Numbered from the stretch's first letter, positions 6,160 through 12,225 are shown. The stretch is DNA of 12,225 nucleotides from JAHRAH01 sp051009015 (GCA_051009015.1 JBPCWZ010000189.1:1-12225); one strand, 5' to 3'. Notes: generated from the sequence alone by a model not told the origin. Numbers and translations: made by a program.

Positions 6160-7467
6160 TTAGAACCAATCGGACGATATCGGACTCCATTCGGGATCCG
6201 CAACCGCGCCCTTCTCGGCAACACCGGCGCCAGACAATACTTTACCATTAATTGAAACGATATGCAAACGATTCGGGCGGTTTTCGTTCGCAAACATGAT
6301 CATTGTGTCATTGGCGGCAAAACTCGGCGAATCCGCGCCGCCGCCATCCGTCAGCCAAACTTCCGCCCCGCCGCCGATATCCATCAGCGAAATATTGTTG
6401 CGCCGGTTGTCGTCGCGGCGCACATATGCCATCAAAGCGCCGTCTTTGGAATAGCGGGCATTGACGGCGTAGCGCGTGCCGAATGTCAGCCGCCGCGCCT
6501 TGCCGCTTGCCAGTTCCAATTGGTAGATTTGCGGCGTGCCGCCTTCGTCCGAAGTCATCAGCAGTTTGCCGCCGTCCGGCGAAAAATCCGGCTCGGTATT
6601 GATGCCCGCACTTTGCCTTGCCCGCCGCCGCCGGTTGTCGTCAAGCAAATATATTTGCTGGTCGCCGCCGTGCAGAGTCAAAGCGGCGGCGATGGTGCGC
6701 CCGTTTGGCGACATCGCCGGGGCGCTGTTGCTGCCTTTGAAGTTGGCGATAACGCGGCGGCTGCCGTCCAGAAGCGATTGCCAATAGATAACCGGCTTGC
6801 GGTGTTCAAAAGAAACATACAAAAGCGCATTGCCGTCCGGCGACCATGCCGGAGATATCAGCCGCGCGCGGGAAGTCAGCACCGTCTGGGCGTTGTGGCC
6901 GTCATAATCGGCGATTTGCAGTTTATACACTTTTTTGCCGCCCGCCGCGCCGTGGAGTATGTAGGCGACTTTGGTGTGAAAAACCCCCGCCTTGCCCGAC
7001 AACTTTTGCACTATCCAATTGCCGATGCTGTGGGCGGCAAGGCGGCGGGCGCCGGAATCAAAAGTAATGTTGAGCGGCGCATCGTCAAGCATCGCGCCGG
7101 TAATGGCATCGGCAAGTTGAAATGCCGCCGTGCTTTCGCCGTTTGCGTTTTGCCGCACTTGTCCGACGAGCAAGTATTCGCCGCCTTGTGCGCGCACGGC
7201 GGCATAATCGGCGTCATTGGTTTTTCCGAAACTGGCGGTGCGGCGGTTTGCCGCCCGAAAATCCCCGCTGCGATTCAAATCATCGGCGATGATATCGGCA
7301 AAGCCGCCATCGCCAAAAGGTTCAACAACAATCTCTATCGGTCGCCATTCGCCGCTTGTCGCCCGGATATCCGCCGCCCGAACAGAAACAGGCGGCACAA
7401 CCGCCACCGGCAGCACCAAAACCGCCGCCGCCAAAAACCCCAAACCCCGCCGAAATCGCCAAAGCAT
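6160..7467 (-). CDS. tolB: TolB: Tol-Pal periplasmic beta-propeller protein
   Basis: A 435-aa periplasmic component of the Tol-Pal envelope system, which binds Pal and, in model species, TolA. A signal peptide covers about residues 1-32. A small alpha/beta domain follows (VEPFGD, FADIIADDLNRSGDF), then a six-bladed propeller whose repeats are visible as PAWSPDGNALLYVS, PAMSPNGRTIAAAL, PDFSPDGGKLLMTS and NARYSKDGALMAYV, ending PEWSPISSDWF. The ATG at 7467 is chosen for the signal peptide; the longer frame reaching 7683 would run into livH. A perfect TATAAT (7475-7480) ends 7 nt before the ATG and there is no Shine-Dalgarno, so the mRNA may be leaderless. tolQ, tolR and tolA are not upstream in this window. 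Confidence 0.94.
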   Translation of the reverse strand: MLWRFRRGLGFLAAAVLVLPVAVVPPVSVRAADIRATSGEWRPIEIVVEPFGDGGFADIIADDLNRSGDFRAANRRTASFGKTNDADYAAVRAQGGEYLLVGQVRQNANGESTAAFQLADAITGAMLDDAPLNITFDSGARRLAAHSIGNWIVQKLSGKAGVFHTKVAYILHGAAGGKKVYKLQIADYDGHNAQTVLTSRARLISPAWSPDGNALLYVSFEHRKPVIYWQSLLDGSRRVIANFKGSNSAPAMSPNGRTIAAALTLHGGDQQIYLLDDNRRRRARQSAGINTEPDFSPDGGKLLMTSDEGGTPQIYQLELASGKARRLTFGTRYAVNARYSKDGALMAYVRRDDNRRNNISLMDIGGGAEVWLTDGGGADSPSFAANDTMIMFANENRPNRLHIVSINGKVLSGAGVAEKGAVADPEWSPISSDWF

Positions 7468-7474
7468 AAAACAG

Positions 7475-7480
7475 ATTATA
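7475..7480 (-). promoter_or_regulatory. -10 box for the tolB operon
   Basis: On the minus strand a perfect TATAAT ends 7 nt before the tolB ATG, which would place the transcription start at or beside the A of ATG. I see no convincing TTGACA-like -35 box at 16-19 nt, so the promoter may need an activator or be weak. The G-rich stretch just upstream (7481-7491, read as GGGGGCGGGGG) is not a Shine-Dalgarno at usable spacing. Confidence 0.5.
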
Positions 7481-7503
7481 CCCCCGCCCCCTTTGATAAC
7501 CGG

Positions 7504-7546
7504 TTTAATAACCGCCGCCGTTTTTTGGTCATTGCCGGTTATTAAA
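7504..7546. repeat. 11-bp inverted repeat between livH and tolB
   Basis: TTTAATAACCG (7504-7514) and its exact reverse complement CGGTTATTAAA (7536-7546) are separated by 21 nt. A further AACCGGTT palindrome (7498-7505) overlaps the first arm. The arms flank the tolB promoter upstream region and start 9 nt after the livH stop. No T-run follows on the minus strand, so a classical intrinsic terminator is unlikely. An operator for a dimeric regulator, or an mRNA stem protecting the livH 3' end, are the alternatives. Confidence 0.6.
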
Positions 7547-7555
7547 TGACGAAAG

Positions 7556-8467
7556 TTAATGCAGATACATTCGCTTGCGGGCGAGTTGTTTGTTGCGGAC
7601 GACGAGAATGACGACCAACAGCGAAAAGACAAAAGCCAAACGATATTCCGTGCCGAGAATATAATCCGACAACTCTTCGGCACTGCCCAAGCCGACCGCC
7701 GCCGCTATGACGCCGGGCAAATTGCCCACGCCCGCCACTATCACTATCATAAAAGAGCGGACGGTATAGGGCAAGCCGATATAGGGATGCACCGTAAAAG
7801 TCATCGCCACCAAAGCCCCGGTGATGCCGCACAAGGCGGCGTTTAGCGCAAAAGTCATTGCGTACACCTTGTCGGCGTTTATTCCCAATATGCGGGCGGC
7901 GCGCTCGTTTTGGGCGGTAGCGCGGATGGCGCGCCCGGTTTTGCTGCGCGCCAAAAACACGACAACCGCAACCGCAACCACCGCGCAAACAGCCAAAGAC
8001 AACAGGCGAATGTGCGGAATGATAAGCACCCCGTCCAACAACGCCACCGAGCCAAAACCGGCCTCGGCAACTTGCACATCCGCGCCAAAGCCGAGATTCA
8101 TCAACTGCTGAATCATAATGCTGATGCCGAATGTCGCCAGAATGGAAGTGAACAAATCGCGCCGGACGATGCGGCGGATGACCAGATAATACAAAAACCA
8201 GCCGAGCAAAAACAACATAACCGCCGCCGCCGGCAGCCCCCACAGCGGATGGATATCGTGCGTGTAAAGATAAAAAGCGACATAACCGCCAAGGATGACA
8301 AACTCCCCCTGCGCGACATTGATAATCTTCATCACCCCCCAAACCATCGCCATCCCGTAAGCGGCAAGCGCAAACAACGCCCCGATAACCAGCCCGTTAG
8401 CAACCGCCTGCCCGACAAGCCAGGGCGCATCAAACAACAGCGCAATATTATTCCCGATTTGCGTCAT
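7556..8467 (-). CDS. livH: LivH-type branched-chain amino-acid ABC transporter permease
   Basis: A 303-aa inner-membrane permease of the hydrophobic amino-acid uptake (HAAT) family, with about eight hydrophobic segments. Family motifs are MKIINVAQGEFVILGGY near residues 46-62 and the EAA-like cytoplasmic loop AIRATAQNERAARILGIN followed by ALNAALCGITGALVAM. It would pair with a LivM permease and LivG/LivF ATPases. None of these follow it; tolB comes next. The binding-protein gene lies upstream but is separated from it by two unrelated genes. Its ATG directly abuts the TAA of the GIY-YIG gene (8468-8470) and has no Shine-Dalgarno, so translation should depend on termination of that gene. The true substrate (branched-chain amino acid, amide, urea or other) cannot be read from the sequence. 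Confidence 0.93.
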   Translation of the reverse strand: MTQIGNNIALLFDAPWLVGQAVANGLVIGALFALAAYGMAMVWGVMKIINVAQGEFVILGGYVAFYLYTHDIHPLWGLPAAAVMLFLLGWFLYYLVIRRIVRRDLFTSILATFGISIMIQQLMNLGFGADVQVAEAGFGSVALLDGVLIIPHIRLLSLAVCAVVAVAVVVFLARSKTGRAIRATAQNERAARILGINADKVYAMTFALNAALCGITGALVAMTFTVHPYIGLPYTVRSFMIVIVAGVGNLPGVIAAAVGLGSAEELSDYILGTEYRLAFVFSLLVVILVVRNKQLARKRMYLH

Positions 8468-8806
8468 TTACACCGGCGGGTTTATTTTGTTGAAGTGCGG
8501 GCGGTCGCCGTTAGTCAGTTGGAAATCATTTATCCACCCGCGCTCCAGCCGCGACAATTTGCGCTCTTCGCACAATCTGTAATGAAACTTTGACGCTTTG
8601 CCAAACGGGGTTAATTGCCGCTTTTCATCCCCGCGCAGATGGCTAAGCATTCTCTGCCGCAGATTTTTTGCCTGACCGACATACAAAATATCGCCGCTGT
8701 AATTTGTCAACGCGTAGCACCCCGCCTGTTCCGGGACAAGTTTGGAACCGGGGTGGGAGAATTTGCCGTGGGCGTTAACCGGGGGATTTAATTCCCTCGC
8801 ATTCAT
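8468..8806 (-). CDS. Small GIY-YIG nuclease-like protein
   Basis: A 112-aa single-domain protein of the GIY-YIG superfamily, whose members cut DNA (UvrC N-terminal domain, homing and restriction nucleases). Motifs seen are GCYAL (Tyr31, in place of GIY), ILYVGQAKNLRQRMLSHL (YVG at 42-44, Arg50, Arg52, His56), the metal-binding Glu88 in LSRLERGWI, and the terminal Asn106 in PHFNK. All catalytic positions appear to be kept, so it is probably active; this is inferred from family knowledge. Its ATG overlaps the stop of the DGQHR gene by 4 nt (8803-8806), forming a two-gene unit. Its TAA touches the livH ATG. No target-recognition or helicase domain is attached, so a partner must give specificity if it acts on DNA. 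Confidence 0.85.
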   Translation of the reverse strand: MNARELNPPVNAHGKFSHPGSKLVPEQAGCYALTNYSGDILYVGQAKNLRQRMLSHLRGDEKRQLTPFGKASKFHYRLCEERKLSRLERGWINDFQLTNGDRPHFNKINPPV

Positions 8807-9951
8807 ATCTTGATTTCCCCGCCGGAAACAATTGGCAAACTCCTAATTGTCTTTGACAATTGTGAAGACTTCTGGGTTATTGCCAAGTTGTTCATACCCG
8901 ATGCCCCCGCGCCGGCTATCCACCATGCGGGGTACATGTATTGTTGGTCTGCCATTCTTTCGCGCGCCCTCTGAAAAATATCCTTGATGGCTTCCACCCT
9001 GTAATCCTGCAGGTTGTTGCAGCGTTCAATCACAACTGCGGAAACCAAATGAAAAAATTTGGTACCAATGCTTTTATAGACAACGGTGTCAACATTTTCG
9101 GCACCTGCCTCCGGAGCGACAAAAACAGATTCAATTGCGAGCCAGTAGTTCACAAGAATCTTGTTGCGTATTTCCGGCTCTTCGTCCGACAACGGGTTGT
9201 TGTCAGACAAAACATGCTCCTTTATGCTTCTGTTCAGGGATATTTCGTTAATGGTGTGCCCGGGTGCTTTTTTCTCATCATCCGCCCGCCGCACTTTCCC
9301 TTGCCACGGGTTGTGCTTAATCAGGTGCGATGCAATGTCAATCGCCAATTTATCAGTCCTTTTTCCCGTCGCCCTTGCGACCCAATCCGGCAAATAGGGA
9401 ATTTCGCCATCAAGCATTTCGGTAAATTGCTTTATGATGTGTTGTTGCAGTGCCGGGTTAACAGCCCTTTGTTTGGCGTTAACAATAAGAAACTGCAGCA
9501 TTTGTTGCGGCATGCTCATTCCCGTGATGATATTCACGGCAACAGGAAAAACCGACTTGCCCGGATTTTCCGCGGCAAATTGGCGCAACCCCTCAATGCG
9601 GTGCTGCCCGTCAACAACAAGAAACGGGCAAACGAGCGATGACGAGGCAGTGGAAAAGGAAATTTCCCGAGCCGCATCGTCATACTCAACTTCGCCTTTG
9701 GTGGCGAGAAGTATGGAGGTTGGCAAAAAAGCCTCATCGTGCTTGGCGGCACGGCTGAGGTCTTTTCCCAGGGCTTTCGCGCGCTTTTCGTCTAAAAAGC
9801 GTTGATAGCCCTCGGAACTGTCGGTGTCCAATTGGTTAACGCGATACAACGAATCGCGCTGAAAGTCGGCTATGGTAAAAGTGGTCGCATACAAAGTGTG
9901 TGCCCCCTGTACGATTTTAATCGCCGGTTTGCGGATGATGTTGTCTGTCAT
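8803..9951 (-). CDS. DGQHR-domain protein (DndB/DpdB-like)
   Basis: A 382-aa protein carrying the DGQHR signature at residues 114-118 (LVVDGQHRIEGLRQF), which is ParB-like in context. It is preceded by RFLDEKRAKALGKDL and FLPTSILLATKGE, and followed by VNIITGMSMPQQMLQFLIVNAKQRAVN. This pattern defines the family that includes DndB, an ATP-using regulator of DNA phosphorothioation, and DpdB of the 7-deazaguanine DNA-modification system. Stand-alone members have no assigned role. The start at 9951 is set by an AGGAG Shine-Dalgarno (9959-9963) 7 nt upstream. It overlaps the GIY-YIG gene by ATGA. GC is lower than in neighbours in the lines I counted by hand: 40% over 9001-9060 and 47% over 9181-9240, against 63% over 2461-2520. 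This suggests horizontal acquisition. The gene looks intact. Confidence 0.85.
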   Translation of the reverse strand: MTDNIIRKPAIKIVQGAHTLYATTFTIADFQRDSLYRVNQLDTDSSEGYQRFLDEKRAKALGKDLSRAAKHDEAFLPTSILLATKGEVEYDDAAREISFSTASSSLVCPFLVVDGQHRIEGLRQFAAENPGKSVFPVAVNIITGMSMPQQMLQFLIVNAKQRAVNPALQQHIIKQFTEMLDGEIPYLPDWVARATGKRTDKLAIDIASHLIKHNPWQGKVRRADDEKKAPGHTINEISLNRSIKEHVLSDNNPLSDEEPEIRNKILVNYWLAIESVFVAPEAGAENVDTVVYKSIGTKFFHLVSAVVIERCNNLQDYRVEAIKDIFQRARERMADQQYMYPAWWIAGAGASGMNNLAITQKSSQLSKTIRSLPIVSGGEIKI

Positions 9952-9978
9952 TGCTTTACTCCTGTTGTCGTTGGCGGG

Positions 9979-10022
9979 AAAAACCCGCGCCCCGAAGTAT
10001 AGCACTTCGGGGCGGGCTTTTG
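9979..10022. terminator. Bidirectional-looking intrinsic terminator after the solute-binding protein gene
   Basis: A 10-bp perfect stem GCCCCGAAGT (9989-9998) / ACTTCGGGGC (10004-10013) with a 5-nt loop is extended by CCC/GGG pairs across a small bulge. On the minus strand it is followed by GGG and TTTTT (9983-9979). On the plus strand it is followed by a T-rich tract (10018-10027). It lies between the binding-protein stop (10031) and the DGQHR start (9951), so it should insulate the DGQHR pair from the upstream gene. Confidence 0.8.
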
Positions 10023-10030
10023 TTTTTCTT

Positions 10031-11293
10031 TTACCGCTCGCTCCATTTGGGGCGGGGGATGACGGGGGGGGTTGTTGCCCATTGGGTTGGGGCTACTACT
10101 TTGTAGTCCGAATCCAATATCTGGCTCATTACCATCGGCTTGGCGATATTCTTGCCCGTCTCGTCAAAGCGGATGTTGCCGTAGAAGGTTTGCATGTCCG
10201 TCTCCGCAATAACATCGCGCAAAACTTGCGGGTCAAACGATTGTGCGCGGCGGAAAACATCCGCCCATAACTGCACCGCCGCCGCGCTTTCCGCCGCCTG
10301 ATACGGCGGTTCGTAGTCATACACTTTGCGAAACTCGCGCACAAAATCCTCGCCGCCGCCGAATACGCCGTCGTCATCGCGATAGGTCAGTTGCTTTTGC
10401 CACTGCCTTGCGCACAAGGTATATTCCGCACCCGCCGGGGTTTTCGCTTCTATCTGCGCCGAGTCGCAATGCGTCATCGCCACCATCGGCACATCAACCC
10501 GAAACTGCTCTATCTGCCGCGCCGCCGTCGCCGCGCCTTTGGCATGACCGGAGACGAAAAGCGCATCCGGCTTTGCCGCTTTTACTTTGTTCAAAGTCGC
10601 GCTCATGTCGTCAAGCGTTTTTGGCAGTTTGTCGTCAATGATTATTTCCATTCCGTGGCGCTTTGCCGCTTCCACAATGCCGAGGCGGACATCGGCGGAG
10701 AAAGGGTCGTTTTCTATCGCCAATGCCAACTTCATATCGGACGGCGATTTGCCCAGCACCGCCGACTTCTCGGCAAGCAAATCCACCCCGCTGGCAAGAT
10801 ACTGGTCTGCGGAAGTCAGCAGCGCAAACAAATAGCGATACCCTTTGGTAAAAAGCGAGCGCGATGCGCCGTTTGCTTCTATCATCGGTATTTTGTAGCG
10901 TTCCGTTATCGGCGCCATCGCCTTGGTCAGCCCCGAAGAGTAGGGTCCGAGCATAAACTTCACGCCGTCCTGTTGTATCAACCGCTCTGCCAGTTGCGCG
11001 GCGCGGGCGGGGGTGGATTCGTCATCGTAATAGATGATGTGCAGTTTGTATTTCCTGCCGCCGACTTCCACGCCGCCCATTTGGTTGATGCGGTCTTTGG
11101 CGAGTTCGTAGCCGTTTTTGGTGTGGTTGCCGTTGGTGGAATACTTGCCCGAAAAGGAAATGGCGGCGCCGAGCACAATGGTGTCGCCTTCCACTTTCGC
11201 CAATGCGGGCATCGCGCCGCCAAGCGAAAAAGCCGCCGCCAAAAATGCCGCCGTTATCCGCCGCCGCAGGGTTGTTGTTGTTGTTGTCGTCAT
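10031..11293 (-). CDS. Periplasmic amino-acid-type solute-binding protein (LivK-like) of an ABC transporter
   Basis: A 420-aa secreted binding protein of the type I periplasmic-binding fold (Leu/Ile/Val family). A signal peptide of 32 residues (cleavage after PALA) follows an odd run of seven Thr. The mature protein begins with GDTIVLGAAISFSGKYSTNG, then KNGYELAKDRINQMGGVEV, YYDDESTPARAAQLAERLI, GPYSSGLTKAMAPITERYKIPMIEANGAS, and a C-terminal lobe with YQAAESAAAVQLW and FYGNIRFDETGKN. The start is fixed by a GGAGGA Shine-Dalgarno (11298-11303) about 4 nt upstream. A much longer open frame to 12181 is an antisense shadow of pabB. It would deliver ligand to the LivH-type permease encoded downstream; the ligand is unknown. 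A strong terminator follows it. Confidence 0.92.
   Translation of the reverse strand: MTTTTTTTLRRRITAAFLAAAFSLGGAMPALAKVEGDTIVLGAAISFSGKYSTNGNHTKNGYELAKDRINQMGGVEVGGRKYKLHIIYYDDESTPARAAQLAERLIQQDGVKFMLGPYSSGLTKAMAPITERYKIPMIEANGASRSLFTKGYRYLFALLTSADQYLASGVDLLAEKSAVLGKSPSDMKLALAIENDPFSADVRLGIVEAAKRHGMEIIIDDKLPKTLDDMSATLNKVKAAKPDALFVSGHAKGAATAARQIEQFRVDVPMVAMTHCDSAQIEAKTPAGAEYTLCARQWQKQLTYRDDDGVFGGGEDFVREFRKVYDYEPPYQAAESAAAVQLWADVFRRAQSFDPQVLRDVIAETDMQTFYGNIRFDETGKNIAKPMVMSQILDSDYKVVAPTQWATTPPVIPRPKWSER
11269..11290 (-). repeat. ACA trinucleotide microsatellite encoding a poly-Thr N-terminus
   Basis: Immediately after the ATG of the binding-protein gene, the minus strand reads ACG, five ACA codons and ACC, giving seven consecutive Thr before LRRR. 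Copy-number changes would keep the frame and only lengthen or shorten the n-region of the signal peptide. Confidence 0.8.
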
Positions 11294-11358
11294 CGGTTCC
11301 TCCGATATTTGTTGGTTGTGATATTTTGCCGCTTTTTGATGATGGCGGCACGGGGGAT

Positions 11359-11364
11359 ATTGTA
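11359..11364 (-). promoter_or_regulatory. Candidate -10 box of the binding-protein gene
   Basis: On the minus strand TACAAT (within TATACAAT) lies about 65 nt upstream of the ATG at 11293, leaving a 5' leader with a good Shine-Dalgarno. No good -35 box is seen. The same bases read on the other strand overlap the TTGTAT -35 candidate of pabB. Confidence 0.4.
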
Positions 11365-11390
11365 TATCATTTTTGCCTGCGCGGTATAAT
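11360..11390 (+). promoter_or_regulatory. Promoter of pabB
   Basis: TTGTAT (11360-11365) and a perfect TATAAT (11385-11390) are separated by 19 nt. The -10 box ends 8 nt before the pabB ATG at 11399 and there is no Shine-Dalgarno, so the predicted transcript starts only 0-2 nt before the start codon. It is divergent from, and partly shares bases with, the binding-protein promoter. Confidence 0.55.
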
Positions 11391-11398
11391 CGCCGCAA

Positions 11399-12225
11399 AT
11401 GATGCCGACTATTATCGCCGCCGCCGATGACACGATGGGGGGCGGGGGGGCAAGGGAACAGGGGGGGCGGCAAAAGTGGCTTCGCTTCGGCGCGCCGGAA
11501 AGGGTTGTGATGGCGCGGTCGGTTGATGAAGTTTGCGGTGTTATCGCCGCCGCCGATGATTATGCCAAAGGCGGGGGATATGTCGCCGGTTTTGTTTGTT
11601 ATGAATCTTCGCCCGCTTTTGATAGGGCGCAGGTTGTGCGGGCTTTTGACGATGGCGTTGTGCCTTTGGCATGGTTTGCGCTTTGCCCGTCTCCGCCGCA
11701 GCGGACGAGGTTGGCGGCGAGTGTTGATGCGGCGGCGGCAAAACACATTGCCGGCAAATGGCGCGCCGAAACCGGCAGGGCGAAATATCTGCAAACAATA
11801 AGCGACATTCACCGCCGCATTCGCGCCGGGGAGGTGTATCAGGTCAATCACACATGGCGGATGCATGCGCGTTTTGCCGGTTTGGCGCGTTCGTGGTTTG
11901 CCGATATTGCCCGGGCGCAACCTTCGCAATGGTCGTTTTTTGTTGAAACCGATGCGTGGGCGGTTTGTTCGGCATCGCCGGAATGTTTTTTTGCCAAAAG
12001 CGGCGGCGGCATCAAAGTCAAACCGATGAAAGGCACGCGCCCGAATAAACCCGGCGCGGCAAAACAACTTGCCAATAGTGCCAAAGACCGCGCCGAAAAC
12101 CTGATGATAGTGGATATGGTGCGAAATGATCTGGCGCGCCTGCCCGATGCCCGCAACATCACAGCCGCGCCGCTTTTGCAAATAGAGGAATATCCGACCG
12201 TGCTGCAGATGACTTCCACCGTGCA
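11399..12225 (+). CDS. pabB: PabB: aminodeoxychorismate synthase component I (5' part)
   Basis: This enzyme aminates chorismate to 4-amino-4-deoxychorismate, feeding p-aminobenzoate and folate synthesis. The first 275 residues are present and the window ends inside the chorismate-binding domain. Seen are GGYVAGFVCYES (about 58-70), which is typical of the PabB N-terminal region, then IRAGEVYQVNHT, SASPECFF, the PabB catalytic-lysine motif in KPMKGTRP (Lys211 of the PxKGT signature), SAKDRAENLMIVDMVRNDL, and EEYPTVLQMTSTV. Anthranilate synthase component I is the main alternative, but the short N-terminal region and YE motif favour PabB. A Gly-rich insert MGGGGAREQGGR (13-24), encoded by three G tracts, is unusual. 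The start is the ATG next to TATAAT; a second ATG follows immediately, and codon 13 is another possibility. Confidence 0.92.
   Translation, partial: MMPTIIAAADDTMGGGGAREQGGRQKWLRFGAPERVVMARSVDEVCGVIAAADDYAKGGGYVAGFVCYESSPAFDRAQVVRAFDDGVVPLAWFALCPSPPQRTRLAASVDAAAAKHIAGKWRAETGRAKYLQTISDIHRRIRAGEVYQVNHTWRMHARFAGLARSWFADIARAQPSQWSFFVETDAWAVCSASPECFFAKSGGGIKVKPMKGTRPNKPGAAKQLANSAKDRAENLMIVDMVRNDLARLPDARNITAAPLLQIEEYPTVLQMTSTV
11437..11467 (+). repeat. Clustered poly-G tracts at the 5' end of pabB
   Basis: G6 (11437-11442), G7 (11444-11450), GGG (11454-11456) and G7 (11461-11467) occur within 31 nt, all inside codons 13-23 of pabB. Four G runs with short loops fit a G-quadruplex pattern, and the G7 tracts could slip during replication. 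Confidence 0.7.

Noticed and set aside
5116..6255. Long plus-strand open frame (379 codons) opposite cpoB and pal
   Set aside because: It spans two real genes and their intergenic gap on the other strand and shows no domain or ribosome binding site.
6262..7545. Long plus-strand open frame (427 codons) opposite tolB
   Set aside because: It is an antisense shadow typical of GC-rich coding DNA. It has low complexity and no family motif, and tolB is certain on the other strand.
7468..7683. A 72-codon upstream extension of tolB
   Set aside because: It overlaps the livH coding end and the promoter-like TATAAT; the signal peptide begins at 7467.
8845..8861. Small hairpin AATTGTC-TTT-GACAATT as a terminator
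   Set aside because: It lies inside the DGQHR coding sequence, has a short AT-rich stem and no following T-run.
8941..9642. Plus-strand open frame (233 codons) opposite the DGQHR gene
   Set aside because: It has no motif or Shine-Dalgarno; the minus-strand gene carries the DGQHR signature and a good start.
9996..10001. TATACT on the minus strand as a -10 box for the DGQHR gene
   Set aside because: It lies in the loop and upper stem of the terminator hairpin and has no -35 partner, so chance is the simpler explanation.
11294..12181. A 296-codon upstream extension of the solute-binding protein frame
   Set aside because: It is antisense to pabB, whose conserved motifs are clear. The ATG at 11293 has a strong Shine-Dalgarno and begins a normal signal peptide.

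Overview
The window is a gene-dense piece of a GC-rich chromosome from a proteobacterium (Pseudomonadota). The best guess is a gammaproteobacterium or a close relative, probably uncultivated. The basis is gene order and family type: a small LptM-type lipoprotein directly upstream of lysA, rsmD-coaD followed by an Allochromatium-type 2[4Fe-4S] ferredoxin, and tolB-pal-cpoB. A HemJ-type protoporphyrinogen oxidase is also present. No rRNA or long marker gene fixes the taxon.

Layout. (1) 1-269, minus strand: the 5' part of an unrecognised exported or membrane-anchored protein. Its signal segment is out of frame with its only ATG, and a heptanucleotide tandem repeat lies exactly at the break. (2) 270-608: mostly a palindrome-rich repeat element of about 180 bp with 28-bp terminal inverted repeats. 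(3) 609-3423, plus strand: tRNA-Ile(GAT), folD, hemJ, lptM-like, lysA. These are tightly packed, with no terminator seen between them. (4) 3397-7467, minus strand: tolB, pal, cpoB, rsmD, coaD, ferredoxin, meeting lysA tail to tail with a 27-bp overlap. (5) 7556-11293, minus strand: a branched-chain amino-acid type ABC transporter locus. Its solute-binding protein gene (10031-11293) and permease gene livH (7556-8467) are separated by a two-gene cassette, a DGQHR-domain (DndB-like) protein and a small GIY-YIG nuclease-like protein. (6) 11399 to the end, plus strand: the 5' part of pabB, divergent from the binding-protein gene.

The core genes cover folate/one-carbon metabolism (FolD, PabB), haem (HemJ), lysine (LysA), coenzyme A (CoaD), rRNA methylation (RsmD) and cell-envelope integrity (TolB, Pal, CpoB, LptM-like). 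The accessory signal lies in three places. First is the DGQHR + GIY-YIG pair, whose base composition is poorer in GC than its neighbours in the lines sampled; it resembles parts of DNA-modification or defence modules. Second is the possible phase-variable gene at the left edge. Third is a recurrent arrangement in which a perfect TATAAT lies 7-8 nt before an ATG with no Shine-Dalgarno, suggesting leaderless mRNAs. No CRISPR array, transposase, integrase or dnd/dpd modification genes are visible.
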